64,000 nt of DNA from JAFAZJ01 sp050183765 (GTDB lineage: Bacteria; Pseudomonadota; Alphaproteobacteria; Reyranellales; Reyranellaceae), in contig JBFXAZ010000014.1 in assembly GCA_050183765.1 (NCBI GenBank), forward strand, positions 1 to 64,000, read 5' to 3'. The translations under genes and the position numbers were made by a program. Below the pieces are notes generated by a model. The model did not search any database and was not told where the DNA came from. It saw only the letters and a program-made list of their open reading frames with translations. Positions 33,198-41,314 of this stretch are shown one piece after another. Position 1 is the first letter of the stretch. The number at the start of each line of letters is the position of its first letter.

Positions 33198-35036
33198 ATG
33201 GCGTCGGCGAGCGAAAGTTTGGATATCCAGCGCCTGCGCCAGGACTATCGGGACGCCCGCCGCAAGCCCTCCGCGGTGATCGGGGACGTGCTCGCGCGGA
33301 TTTCTGCGGCGGGTGACGACGCGGTCTGGATCAGCCGCTTTGCCGACGACGCACTGCGGTCGGCTGGCGGGAGGCTCGATCGGCTGCTGGCCGACGATCC
33401 GACCGTTCTCGATCGCCAGCCGCTGTTCGGCGTGCCCTTCGCGGTGAAGGACAACATCGACGTCGCGGGCCTGCAGACCACGGCCGCCTGCCCGGCGTTC
33501 GCCTACACGCCGGCCCGGTCCGCGACCGTCGTCGATCGACTGACGGCGGCCGGCGCCATCGTCGTCGGCAAGACGAACCTCGACCAGTTCGCCACCGGCC
33601 TCGTCGGCGTGCGCTCGCCCTATGGCGTGGCGCGCAATCCGTTCGACGCGGCGTATCTGCCCGGCGGGTCGAGCTCCGGCTCGGCGGTCGCGGTGTCGTC
33701 CGGCCTGGTGAGCTTCGCGCTGGGCACCGACACCGCCGGCTCGGGCCGCGTGCCCGCCGGCTTCAACAATATCGTCGGCTTGAAGCCCAGCATCGGCCTG
33801 CTGTCAGCATCCGGAGTCGTGCCGGCGTGCCGCGCGCTGGACGTCGTGTCGGTCTTCGCGCTCAGCGTCGACGACAGCCTCGCCGTGCTGCGCGCGGCGA
33901 TGGGCTTCGATGCCGCCGACGTCTATTCACGCGCCGCGCCGGCGGGCTTCGTCGCCGACCTGGCGACGCCGCCGGCACGCCTGCGCTGCGCCGTGCCGCG
34001 GCCGGACCAGCGCGAGTTCTTCGGCGATGCCCAGGCCGCGGCGATCTACGCGCAGTCGCTTGAACGCCTGCAGCGCCTGGGCGCGACGCTGGTCGAGATC
34101 GACTACGCGCCGCTCGCCGAAGCCGCCGCCGTGCTCTACAGCCCGGCCGGCGCCGCCGAGCGCACGACGGCGATCGATGACTTCATCGCCAGGCGCGGGC
34201 AGGACATGCACCCGGTCACGCGCACCATCATCGACAGCGGCCGCAAGGCGACGGCGGTCGATGTCTACCGGGCACGCGATCGGCTACGCGTGTTGCGTCG
34301 TCACGCCGAGGCCATCTTCGCCGATTGCGAGGTGCTGGCCCTGCCGACCTCGGGCACGATCTATCGCGTCGCGGAGGTGCTGGCCGATCCGGTGCGGCTC
34401 AACAGCAATCTCGGCCACTACACCAACTTCGTGAACCAGCTGGACCTGTCGGCCCTGGCCGTTCCCGCCGGCTTTCGCGCCGATGGATTGCCCGCCGGGA
34501 TCACGCTGATCGCGCCGGCCTTCCGCGAAGGGCGACTGGCGGCGATCGGCGAGGCGTTCCATCGCGACGTCGGCGCGACGATGGGCGCGACGGGTATCGC
34601 GCTGCCGTCGCCCCGTCCGGCCGCTGCGGCGCCCAGCTATCCCGACATGCCGATCGTCGTTCTCGGCGCGCATATGAGCGGCCTGCCGCTCAACCGCGAG
34701 CTCCAGGCGCTGGGTGCACGCTTCGAGGCGGCGTGCACCACGGAGCCGGTCTATCGCTTCTACCGGCTGCCCGGCGCCGGCGTCGCCCGGCCCGGGCTGG
34801 TGCGCGTCGCCAAGGCGGGCGTCGCCATCGAGGGCGAGATCTGGCGCGTGCCCCTCGACGCCGTCGGCGCCCTGCTGGCGCGCATCCCGTCGCCCCTGGG
34901 CCTGGGCGACATCGCGCTGGCCGACGGCCGCAAGGTGAAGGGCTTCCTCTGCGAAGCCGCCGCCGTCGAGGGCGCCGAGGACATCTCGGCCTGCGGCGGC
35001 TGGCGCGGCTATCTCGCGCGCGCCTCGGCGACATAG
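33198..35036 (+). CDS. atzF: Allophanate hydrolase
   Basis: A 612-residue protein. The N-terminal amidase-signature domain (about 1-450) has the triad Lys in FAVKDNIDVAGL, cis-Ser in LPGGSSSGSAVAV and the nucleophile in DTAGSGRVPAG. A C-terminal domain (about 490-612) has VVLGAHMSGLPLNREL and GEIWRVPLDAVGALLARIP, characteristic of AtzF/DUR1-type allophanate hydrolases. It releases ammonia and CO2 from allophanate. The start at 33198 is set by GGGGGAGGCGGG just upstream. It is divergent from the importer/atzGEH operon and overlaps the convergent GntR gene by 28 bp. Confidence 0.92.
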   Translation: MASASESLDIQRLRQDYRDARRKPSAVIGDVLARISAAGDDAVWISRFADDALRSAGGRLDRLLADDPTVLDRQPLFGVPFAVKDNIDVAGLQTTAACPAFAYTPARSATVVDRLTAAGAIVVGKTNLDQFATGLVGVRSPYGVARNPFDAAYLPGGSSSGSAVAVSSGLVSFALGTDTAGSGRVPAGFNNIVGLKPSIGLLSASGVVPACRALDVVSVFALSVDDSLAVLRAAMGFDAADVYSRAAPAGFVADLATPPARLRCAVPRPDQREFFGDAQAAAIYAQSLERLQRLGATLVEIDYAPLAEAAAVLYSPAGAAERTTAIDDFIARRGQDMHPVTRTIIDSGRKATAVDVYRARDRLRVLRRHAEAIFADCEVLALPTSGTIYRVAEVLADPVRLNSNLGHYTNFVNQLDLSALAVPAGFRADGLPAGITLIAPAFREGRLAAIGEAFHRDVGATMGATGIALPSPRPAAAAPSYPDMPIVVLGAHMSGLPLNRELQALGARFEAACTTEPVYRFYRLPGAGVARPGLVRVAKAGVAIEGEIWRVPLDAVGALLARIPSPLGLGDIALADGRKVKGFLCEAAAVEGAEDISACGGWRGYLARASAT

Positions 35037-35695
35037 GTCAGCGACGCGTCGCTGACCGTGTGCACATGGGCGCGGACATGGGCGGCGGCCTTGGCCGCCT
35101 CGCCGCGCTGGATCGCCTCGACCACCAGCGCGTGCTCGCCGAAGGATCGGGCGAGACGGCCCGAGACGTTGAACTGGCCGGTTCGGTACGGCGCCACGCG
35201 GCGGCGCGCGGCGTGGGCGGCATCCTCGAGCGGCCGGTTGTGGCTGCCGCGGTAGATGGTGGCGTGGAATTCGGTGTTCAGCGCATCGTAGTTCTCGCGC
35301 AGGCCATGGCGCATGGCCTCGCCCGAGCGATCGTGGACCTCGGCCAGCACGCGCCGTTCGATCGGCGTCATGCGCTGGGCCGCGTAGTGGGCGCACAGCG
35401 CCTCGAGGTCGGCCATCAGCTCGAAGGCCTCCGTAACGACGGCGGGCGCCAGCACGGCCACCACCAGACCACGACCCTGGCGCTGGGCCAGGCCGATGCC
35501 GACCAGCTGGTTCAGCGCCTCGCGCACGGGGGTGCGCGAGACGGCGAAGCGCTCGGCCGTGCCGACCTCGTCCAGCCTTGTGCCCGGAGGCAGGTGGCCG
35601 GTGATGATCTCGTCGGCCAGGCGGCGGCGAATGCTCTCCGCCCGCGTGGCGGCCTCGTCGTCGCTGAGCTTCACGATCAGGCTGGCGATCGACAT
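35009..35695 (-). CDS. GntR-family transcriptional regulator (FCD domain)
   Basis: A 228-residue regulator. The N-terminal winged helix has EIITGHLPPGTRLDE and AERFAVSRTPVREALNQLV; an FCD ligand-binding all-helical domain follows (LCAHYAAQRM, FHATIYRGSHN with metal-site His). Such regulators usually respond to small organic acids. It probably controls the adjacent atz-type locus, or the hydroxyacid oxidase gene that diverges from it. Its 3' end overlaps atzF by 28 bp in convergent orientation. Confidence 0.9.
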   Translation of the reverse strand: MSIASLIVKLSDDEAATRAESIRRRLADEIITGHLPPGTRLDEVGTAERFAVSRTPVREALNQLVGIGLAQRQGRGLVVAVLAPAVVTEAFELMADLEALCAHYAAQRMTPIERRVLAEVHDRSGEAMRHGLRENYDALNTEFHATIYRGSHNRPLEDAAHAARRRVAPYRTGQFNVSGRLARSFGEHALVVEAIQRGEAAKAAAHVRAHVHTVSDASLTYVAEARAR

Positions 35696-35850
35696 CGAAC
35701 CCCTGGTGTTCCCGTCCCCGGGCGAATTTTATCGTCCTGTCGGCCCCCTTACGCAAGACGCGGGCCGTTGGCTCCCATGCGCCGGCACCCCCTTGGACGG
35801 GCCGCCCGGCCGCGCAACAATGACGCAACAAACCGACGGGAGAGACGCAG

Positions 35851-37017
35851 GTGGACGGCGTGATCAACATCGAGGATCTGCGCAAGGCGGCCAAGCGGCG
35901 CCTGCCCAGGATCGCGTTCGACTTCATCGAGGGCGGCGTCGACGACGAGAAGGGCCTGGACGGCTGCGAGGGCTCGTTCCGCCGCCGCGAGCTGGTGCCG
36001 CGCTACATGGTCGACGTCAGCAAGCGCGACCAGAGCGCGGTGCTGTTCGGCCGCGCCTATGCCAGCCCCTTCGGCATCGCCCCCACCGGGCTGGCCGGCC
36101 TGTTCCGGCCCGGCGCCGACCTGATGCTGGCCCAGGCCGCGCGCGACGCCAATGTGCCTTTCATCATGTCGGGTGCCAGCACCGCCTCGATCGAGGATCT
36201 CGGCAAGCTGGCGCCGGATCACGGCTGGTACCAGCTCTACACGGCGAAGGACCGCGGCATCTCCGAGGACATGATCCGACGGGTCAAGGACGCCGGGCTG
36301 AAGACCCTGGCGATGACCGTCGACGTGCCGATCGGCTCGAACCGCGAGCGCAACGTGCGCAACGGCTTCTCGCGACCGCTGAAGATGACCTGGGCGGTGA
36401 AGTTCGAGGCGCTGCGCCATCCCGGCTGGATGATGGAGTACATGCGCACCGGCACGCCGATGTTCTCCAACTGGCAGCCCTATGCGCCCAAGGGGGCCAG
36501 CGCCGACGACGTCGCCGCCTTCGTCGCCACCCAGACGCCGACCTCGGTGACCTGGAAGGACGTCGAGAATTTCCGCCGCCTGTGGCCGGGCAAGTTCGTG
36601 ATCAAGGGCATCATGCATCCCGACGACGCCCTGCGCGCGCAGTCGATCGGGGTCGACGGCATCATGGTTTCGAACCACGGCGCGCGGCAGCTCGATCGCG
36701 CGCCGTCGCCGCTCGACGTGTTGCCGGCGATCACCGAGGCGGTCGGCGACAAGATGACCTTGATGCTCGACGGCGGCGTGCGCCGCGGCGCCGATGTCAT
36801 CACCGCGCTGTGCCTGGGCGCGAAGTTCATCTTCATGGGCCGCCCGACGCTTTATGGCGCCGCCGCCGGCGGCACCGCCGGCGCCGCCAAGGCGCTGGGC
36901 ATCTTCCGTCGCGAGGTCGACCTGGTGATGGCCCAGATCGGCGCGCCCGACCTCGCGGCCCTGGGGCCGCACTACCTGATGTGGGACGACGACCGGCGGC
37001 GCAACACGCGCGTGTAG
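35851..37017 (+). CDS. FMN-dependent alpha-hydroxy-acid oxidase/dehydrogenase
   Basis: A 388-residue TIM-barrel flavoprotein of the L-lactate dehydrogenase / mandelate dehydrogenase / glycolate oxidase family. It has APTGLAGLFRPGAD, the FMN-phosphate segments DGGVRRGADV and MGRPTLYG, and the catalytic His-Arg pair in VSNHGARQLD. It oxidises an (S)-2-hydroxyacid to the 2-oxoacid. The start is GTG at 35851 after GGGAGAGACGCAG. It is divergent from the GntR gene, which may regulate it. The substrate is not determinable by eye. Confidence 0.87.
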   Translation: MDGVINIEDLRKAAKRRLPRIAFDFIEGGVDDEKGLDGCEGSFRRRELVPRYMVDVSKRDQSAVLFGRAYASPFGIAPTGLAGLFRPGADLMLAQAARDANVPFIMSGASTASIEDLGKLAPDHGWYQLYTAKDRGISEDMIRRVKDAGLKTLAMTVDVPIGSNRERNVRNGFSRPLKMTWAVKFEALRHPGWMMEYMRTGTPMFSNWQPYAPKGASADDVAAFVATQTPTSVTWKDVENFRRLWPGKFVIKGIMHPDDALRAQSIGVDGIMVSNHGARQLDRAPSPLDVLPAITEAVGDKMTLMLDGGVRRGADVITALCLGAKFIFMGRPTLYGAAAGGTAGAAKALGIFRREVDLVMAQIGAPDLAALGPHYLMWDDDRRRNTRV

Positions 37018-37033
37018 CTCGGCCCAAACAGCG

Positions 37034-37067
37034 CGAGGCTGGCGCCGCCTTCGCAGCGCCAGCCTCG
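37034..37067. terminator. 12-bp hairpin between convergent genes (candidate bidirectional terminator)
   Basis: The arms CGAGGCTGGCGC and GCGCCAGCCTCG pair perfectly around a 10-base loop. It lies 16 bp after the oxidase stop codon and 51 bp after the end of the first pilin gene, which converges on it. A T-run is missing, so termination is likely from position rather than proven. Confidence 0.5.
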
Positions 37068-37118
37068 ACTTGCGCGGATGACCTCGCCGGACCGCTCGGC
37101 CCGGCGTTTCGCGTCCAA

Positions 37119-37280
37119 CTAGTTCAGGCTGTTGGAGGTGTTCATCATCAGGCCGCTGAGCTTGGTGCCCACCGTGCTGAACGCGGTGATGGCAGCGACC
37201 GAAATCAACGCGGCGATCAGGCCGTACTCGATGGCCGTGGCGCCGGATTCGTCACGAAGAATGCTGAAAAGAACGCGCAT
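37119..37280 (-). CDS. Flp family type IVb pilin (copy 1)
   Basis: A 53-residue pilin precursor: the short leader MRVLFSILRDESG, the Flp motif GATAIEYGLIAALISVAA forming the hydrophobic helix, and the end LNTSNSLN-like (NTSNSLN). Cleavage of such prepilins by a TadV-type peptidase is normally before G/A in the ESGATAIEYG region. It makes Flp/Tad adhesion pili, but no tad assembly genes are in the window. It is nearly identical in its core to the second copy 145 bp upstream, pointing to tandem duplication. Confidence 0.85.
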   Translation of the reverse strand: MRVLFSILRDESGATAIEYGLIAALISVAAITAFSTVGTKLSGLMMNTSNSLN

Positions 37281-37345
37281 AAGGATAATCCCCCAGAATC
37301 TCTTTTTTGATGAAGTGTAGTTTTCGCCAGACTTTTTGGGCTTGA

Positions 37346-37373
37346 GGCTGGCGCCTTGTTCGCGGCGCCAGCC
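37346..37373. terminator. 10-bp hairpin between the tandem pilin genes
   Basis: The arms GGCTGGCGCC and GGCGCCAGCC enclose an 8-base loop, extended outward by GAG/CTC with a one-base bulge. The stem repeats that of the hairpin at 37034-37067, so gene and hairpin appear to have been duplicated together. A-rich rather than T-rich sequence follows in the pilin direction. Confidence 0.45.
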
Positions 37374-37424
37374 CTCAGGTTACGCTATCCCCAGACATCG
37401 ATCGGCGCGGCGCGCCGGGCTTGG

Positions 37425-37586
37425 CTAGTTCAGCTTGTTGGCCGTGTTCAGCATCATGGCGCTGAGCTTGGTGCCCACCGTGCTGAACGCGGTGATGGCG
37501 GCGATCGAGATCAGGGCGGCGATCAGGCCGTACTCGATGGCGGTGGCGCCCGACTCGTCGCGCAGAAGGCTCTTGAAAATGCTCAT
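37425..37586 (-). CDS. Flp family type IVb pilin (copy 2)
   Basis: A 53-residue prepilin starting MSIFKSLLRDESG, with the core GATAIEYGLIAALISIAA and the tail MMLNTANKLN. It differs from copy 1 mainly at the leader and C-terminus. Upstream (37587-37711) is an unusually AT-rich stretch, as often found before strongly expressed pilin genes, ending at the run of N. Both pilin genes read in the same direction and each is followed by a similar hairpin. Confidence 0.85.
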   Translation of the reverse strand: MSIFKSLLRDESGATAIEYGLIAALISIAAITAFSTVGTKLSAMMLNTANKLN

Positions 37587-37711
37587 TGTGAATCCCCTTG
37601 CCTAATATGTTTGTCAGTATGTTGATTAATTAAACGTGAACGACGCCTTTCTATCGTGATTTTATCGTTAACGCAAGGGTTTTCTTTTAACTGCTGCTGA
37701 TTCCTTCACAA
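37587..37711. promoter_or_regulatory. AT-rich region upstream of the pilin genes
   Basis: 125 bp with composition strongly unlike the rest of the window (runs such as TTGATTAATTAAACG and TTTTCTTTTAACTG). It probably holds the promoter of the pilin genes on the minus strand. No single box is clear enough to name, and the gap truncates it. Confidence 0.4.
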
Positions 37712-37721
37712 NNNNNNNNNN
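37712..37721. other. Assembly gap (10 N)
   Basis: Ten consecutive N. Genes on either side are unrelated, so linkage and true gap size between 37711 and 37722 rest on the scaffolding, not on read sequence. Confidence 0.99.
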
Positions 37722-37775
37722 AATTCGCTTGTCGTCAGATTTCAGTCACTTCAGGTCGCTTCTCAGGTAGGGATG

Positions 37776-38255
37776 CTACCGCACCACCTCCTCGAGCATC
37801 GTCAAGGCCGCCTGGGCGAAGGCACGCATATTCGCGACGCGGTCCGGCCGGCCGGTTTCGATCGTCATGCTGCGCTCGGTCGGCCCGCTGATCGCGATGC
37901 AGGCGTGGCCGGCCGCGTCGCCGTAACGGTTGCCGGTGGGCCCGCTGGCGCCGGTTTCGGAGATCGCCCAGGTGGTGCCCAGCCGCTCGCGGATGGTGCG
38001 CGCCATCAGCCGGGCGTAGGGCTCGGTCGAGGCGCGCAAGCCCACGCGGGCTTCCGGCGGGATCATCAGCAGCGCGTCGCCGGCGGCGCGGGTGTAGATC
38101 ACCGCGCCGCCGATGTAATAGGCCGAGGCGCCGGGCACCGACAGCAGCGCCGCGGATACGAGGCCGCCGATCGAGGATTCGGCGACGCAGATCGTCTCGC
38201 CGCGCGCCTTCAGCCGCTCGCCGATGCGCGCCGCGATGGGCAACAGGTCCTGCAT
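37776..38255 (-). CDS. CinA C-terminal-domain family protein (PncC-like)
   Basis: A 159-residue stand-alone CinA C-terminal domain, the family of nicotinamide-mononucleotide amidohydrolase PncC. The active-site region reads AESSIGGLVSAAL, where most members have a Thr at the fourth position. The other conserved loops appear as YIGGAVIYTRAAG and TGASGPTGNRYG, somewhat diverged. The deamidase role is therefore likely but not certain. It lies 4 bp after the DOPA-dioxygenase-like gene on the same strand. Confidence 0.82.
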   Translation of the reverse strand: MQDLLPIAARIGERLKARGETICVAESSIGGLVSAALLSVPGASAYYIGGAVIYTRAAGDALLMIPPEARVGLRASTEPYARLMARTIRERLGTTWAISETGASGPTGNRYGDAAGHACIAISGPTERSMTIETGRPDRVANMRAFAQAALTMLEEVVR

Positions 38256-38259
38256 GGCT

Positions 38260-38604
38260 TCAGTCCTTCAGGATGGACAGATCGAGATCGACCTTCTCGC
38301 CCAGCCACAGCGCGCGATCGCGGTGGTCGGTGAGGTCGTGGCCGGTGTTGGGATGGACCAGCACCACGAGGTCGCCGCGGTTCAGCGCCAGCCAGGGCAC
38401 GAACTCGGCGAACATCGCGGGCGGGAAGGCGACCTGGTAGCTCCAGCGCGGATGCGGGCCCACGGGCCGCGAATGCACGCGGCCCATCTCGGCGACGAAG
38501 CGCGCGACGATGGTGGCGCGCAGCTTCAGCGCCGCGTCCCTGCTGTCGGCGTCGAAATAGACGTGGGCATGCCAGTCCTGGATGTCGCCGACCTCGCCTG
38601 CCAT
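38260..38604 (-). CDS. DOPA 4,5-dioxygenase family protein
   Basis: A 114-residue protein starting MAGEVGDIQDWHAHVYFD. His residues in WHAHVYFD, GRVHSRPVGPHPRWSYQV and LVHPNTGHDLTDH match the small bacterial DOPA 4,5-dioxygenase-like family, an aromatic-ring-opening fold. The in vivo substrate is not known for most members. It lies 14 bp after the SDR gene and just before the CinA-like gene. The open frame extends upstream across the SDR gene, but the ATG at 38604 is the sensible start. Confidence 0.82.
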   Translation of the reverse strand: MAGEVGDIQDWHAHVYFDADSRDAALKLRATIVARFVAEMGRVHSRPVGPHPRWSYQVAFPPAMFAEFVPWLALNRGDLVVLVHPNTGHDLTDHRDRALWLGEKVDLDLSILKD

Positions 38605-38618
38605 GGCGTGCTCCCGTG

Positions 38619-39413
38619 TCAGGGCCGGCGCATCGGGCCGCCGGCCATCATGCCGCCGTCGATCACCATCTCCATGCCGGTGACGTAGCTCGAGGCGTCG
38701 CTCGCCAGCCATAATACGCCATTGGCGATGTCCTGCGCCTCTCCGGCGCGTGACAGAGGCACGGCGATCTTCGCGCGCTCGTAGGGATCGATCGGCGCAT
38801 TGTGGCCCATGCCGCGCGCGCCGGTGGGGATCTTGCCCCAGATCGGCGTGGCGATGATGCCGGGGTGCATGGAGTTCACCCGGATGTTGTCGCCGGCGGC
38901 GGCGCATTCCAGCGCGACCGACTTGGCGAACAGCCGCACGCCGCCCTTGGTCGCGGCATAGGCCGCCAGCCCAGGCGCGCCGCGCAGGCCGGCGACCGAC
39001 GACATCATGATGATCGAGCCGCCGCCGCTCTTGCGCATCAGCGGCACGCAGTGCTTCACCGACAGGAACACGCCGTCGAGGTTGATCGCCTGCTGGCGCT
39101 GCCAGTCGGCCAAGGTCATCTCGAAGATCGAGGCGGCGATGCCGATGCCGGCGTTCGACACCAGCACGTCGAGCCGGCCGCAGGCCTTCTCGATTTCGGC
39201 CACGACCTCGATCCAGCGCGGCTCGGAGACCACGTCCTGGTTCAGGTAGATCGCGCCGCCGCCGATCTTCGCCGCCAGCGCCTTGCCGCGCGCATCGTCG
39301 ATATCGGTGATGACCACGCGCGCGCCTTCGCGCCCCAGCGTGAGCGCGCACGCCTCGCCGATGCCCGACGCGCCGCCCGTGACGAGGGCGACCTTGCCGT
39401 CAACCTGACCCAT
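38619..39413 (-). CDS. SDR family oxidoreductase
   Basis: A 264-residue classical short-chain dehydrogenase with VTGGASGIGEA (cofactor), SNAGIG (structural) and the catalytic Tyr/Lys in YAATKGGVRLF. AAGGAGACATC precedes the ATG at 39413. Substrate is unknown. A type-C repeat fills most of the gap upstream, ending 19 bp before the start. Confidence 0.87.
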   Translation of the reverse strand: MGQVDGKVALVTGGASGIGEACALTLGREGARVVITDIDDARGKALAAKIGGGAIYLNQDVVSEPRWIEVVAEIEKACGRLDVLVSNAGIGIAASIFEMTLADWQRQQAINLDGVFLSVKHCVPLMRKSGGGSIIMMSSVAGLRGAPGLAAYAATKGGVRLFAKSVALECAAAGDNIRVNSMHPGIIATPIWGKIPTGARGMGHNAPIDPYERAKIAVPLSRAGEAQDIANGVLWLASDASSYVTGMEMVIDGGMMAGGPMRRP

Positions 39414-39432
39414 GATGATGTCTCCTTCGCCT

Positions 39433-39533
39433 GTCGTCCTGAGCGCAGCGAAGGACCCAGCGATCGTGCCGCCGCGTGCCACGTTTTAATGTGACCGCGA
39501 TACCGCCGGGTCCTTAGCGTTGCTCAGGACGAC
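39433..39533. repeat. Type-C imperfect inverted repeat (copy 1)
   Basis: The ends GTCGTCCTGAGCGCAGCGAA and CGTTGCTCAGGACGAC are inverted copies, enclosing CGATACCG-type sequence. It is related to 49201-49301 and 57921-58018. Confidence 0.7.
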
Positions 39534-39543
39534 GGCGCGTTCG

Positions 39544-40338
39544 TTACCGCTTCTGGAAGTTGCCCGGGCGGCGCTCGGCCCACGCCTTGACGCCTTCCTT
39601 GAAGTCGGCGGTCTTGCGCGTCCAGTCCTGCTCGACCAGCTCGCGCTCGGTGGCGCGCTCGGCCTCGTCGGCGAAGCCGCGGCGCATGGTCTCGCGCGTC
39701 GACAGCACGGCAAGCGGTGCGGACTCGGCGATCTCCTTGGCCAGCGCCATGGCGCCCTGGCGCACCTCGGCCAGCGGCACCAGCACGTCGGCCATGCCCA
39801 TCGCCACCGCCTCGCCGCCGGTGACGCGACGGCCGGTATAGAAGAGCAGGTTGGCCTTCTGCTGGCCGACCAGGCGCGGCAGCGTGTAGGTCAGGCTGAA
39901 GCCGGGATGGAAGCCCAGCCGGTTGAAGTTCGCCGAGAAGCGCGCTTCCTCGCAGGTGACGCGGAAATCGGCCGACAGCGCCAGCCCGAGACCGCCGCCG
40001 ATCGCGGCGCCCTGCACCGCGGCGACCTGCGGCTTCTTCGCCCGGAAGATGCGCGTGGCTTCCTTGTAGAGGTGCTTGCCGCTCTCGGCCGCGCCGGTCT
40101 GCGGGCGGTTGGCGAAATCGGCGCCGGCGCAGAACGACTTGCCCTGCGCGCACAGCACGATGGCGCGGATGTTGTCGTCGCGGTCGAACGCCTCGTAGGC
40201 GTCGGCGATCTGGTTGATCAGCGCATTGTCGAAGTAGTTGTGCGGCGGCCGCTGGATCTCGACGATGCCGACATGGCCTTCGCTGCTGATGCCGATGTCC
40301 TGCTTGGCGGCACTGGCCGCCACGGGTTCCGCGCTCAT
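39544..40338 (-). CDS. Enoyl-CoA hydratase/isomerase family protein
   Basis: A 264-residue crotonase-fold protein with SFCAGADFANR (first oxyanion segment), VQGAAIGGGLGLALSADFRV (second) and a C-terminal helix ending NFQKR. The ATG at 40338 follows GGGAGGGAACGG. The segment RLGFHPGFSLTYTLPRLVG lacks the usual catalytic glutamate position, so it may be an isomerase or hydrolase rather than a hydratase. It lies between the GntR gene and a type-C repeat. Confidence 0.86.
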   Translation of the reverse strand: MSAEPVAASAAKQDIGISSEGHVGIVEIQRPPHNYFDNALINQIADAYEAFDRDDNIRAIVLCAQGKSFCAGADFANRPQTGAAESGKHLYKEATRIFRAKKPQVAAVQGAAIGGGLGLALSADFRVTCEEARFSANFNRLGFHPGFSLTYTLPRLVGQQKANLLFYTGRRVTGGEAVAMGMADVLVPLAEVRQGAMALAKEIAESAPLAVLSTRETMRRGFADEAERATERELVEQDWTRKTADFKEGVKAWAERRPGNFQKR

Positions 40339-40443
40339 CCGTTCCCTCCCGCTGATGCGTGGTATCGGGCGCATCCTATCGCGCCCTGCGGCGGGAGTCG
40401 CAAGGGTCGGCATCGCAATGCCGCTGTGCGGCCACCCCGTTGG

Positions 40444-41211
40444 CTAGTCCCGGATAAGCTTGGCGGGATCGACCGCCTCGCCGCGCAGCTTCTTCAGCGT
40501 CGCCATCGCGCCGTCGCGCGAATCGAACAGGGCCTTGCGCACGAGACGCTCGGCGCGCGCGCCGTCGCGGGCCGCGATGGCCCGGGCGATGTCGCTCCAA
40601 TCCCGCGCCGTCTGCCGGCGACGCGCCGTCGTGAAGAAATCCAGTGGCCGTTCGCGCCAGATCAGTCCCCACAGCGAGCCCTGGTTCTGGTCGCGCAGCA
40701 TGCGGATCAGGTGTGGCGCCGCGCATTGGCGATACATGATGCCGCCGGTGCGACCGACGGCCAGGGCGAAGGCCACCGGATCGATGCCCTCGAGCGAGGC
40801 CTGCGCACGCAGCGCGGCGCAATGGCTCACCATCTCCGTGACCGCGTCGGGAGCATCGGGCCGCGCCGCGACGTTGCGCGCCGCCAGTCCGAGCAGGGCG
40901 GCGCGAATGTTGAAGATGTCGGCGATGGCATCGAGCGTGATGTCCACCACCCAGGCGCCGCGGCGCGGGAAGAGCTCGACCAGCCCGCGCTTCTCCAGCG
41001 CGCGGATCGCCTCGCGCACCGGTCCGCGGCTGGTGGCGTAGAGATTGGCCACCTCCTGCTCGGCGATGCGCTCGCCGCCCTTGTACTCGCCGTTGAGGAT
41101 CGCGATGCCGAGGTGGTCGGCGATTTGCTCGGGGATGGTGCGCGTGCGTTCGCCACGCCGGCTTCGCGGCGCGGATGTCGGGCTCGTCTCGCGGCTCTGC
41201 ACCCAGTCCAT
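40444..41211 (-). CDS. GntR-family transcriptional regulator (FCD domain)
   Basis: A 255-residue regulator: an N-terminal winged helix (IAILNGEYKGGERIAEQEVA, TSRGPVREAIRALEKRGLV) and a helical FCD-like effector domain from about residue 100. It diverges from the second peptide-type importer operon. The 103-bp gap contains a perfect palindrome ATTGTCGACAAT, matching the TTGTNNACAA-type site of FCD regulators, so it probably controls itself and the importer operon. Confidence 0.88.
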   Translation of the reverse strand: MDWVQSRETSPTSAPRSRRGERTRTIPEQIADHLGIAILNGEYKGGERIAEQEVANLYATSRGPVREAIRALEKRGLVELFPRRGAWVVDITLDAIADIFNIRAALLGLAARNVAARPDAPDAVTEMVSHCAALRAQASLEGIDPVAFALAVGRTGGIMYRQCAAPHLIRMLRDQNQGSLWGLIWRERPLDFFTTARRRQTARDWSDIARAIAARDGARAERLVRKALFDSRDGAMATLKKLRGEAVDPAKLIRD

Positions 41212-41238
41212 GCGTCAGGATAGCAACCGCATTGTAGA

Positions 41239-41250
41239 ATTGTCGACAAT
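41239..41250. promoter_or_regulatory. Candidate GntR operator
   Basis: A perfect 12-bp palindrome ATTGTCGACAAT lies in the divergent region 41212-41314, 27 bp from the regulator's start codon. It has the TTGT-NN-ACAA form common for FadR-subfamily GntR proteins. Confidence 0.6.
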
Positions 41251-41314
41251 AGACATTTGACATCGCATTGAGCCGCATGCTGCCGTCCGGGGCAATAGGG
41301 ACGGAGGAAACGAG

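Noticed and set aside
33927..35927. A long minus-strand open frame covering atzF and the GntR gene
   Set aside because: Its residues are low-complexity Arg/Gly/Ala-rich and it is antisense or out of frame to genes with clear motifs.
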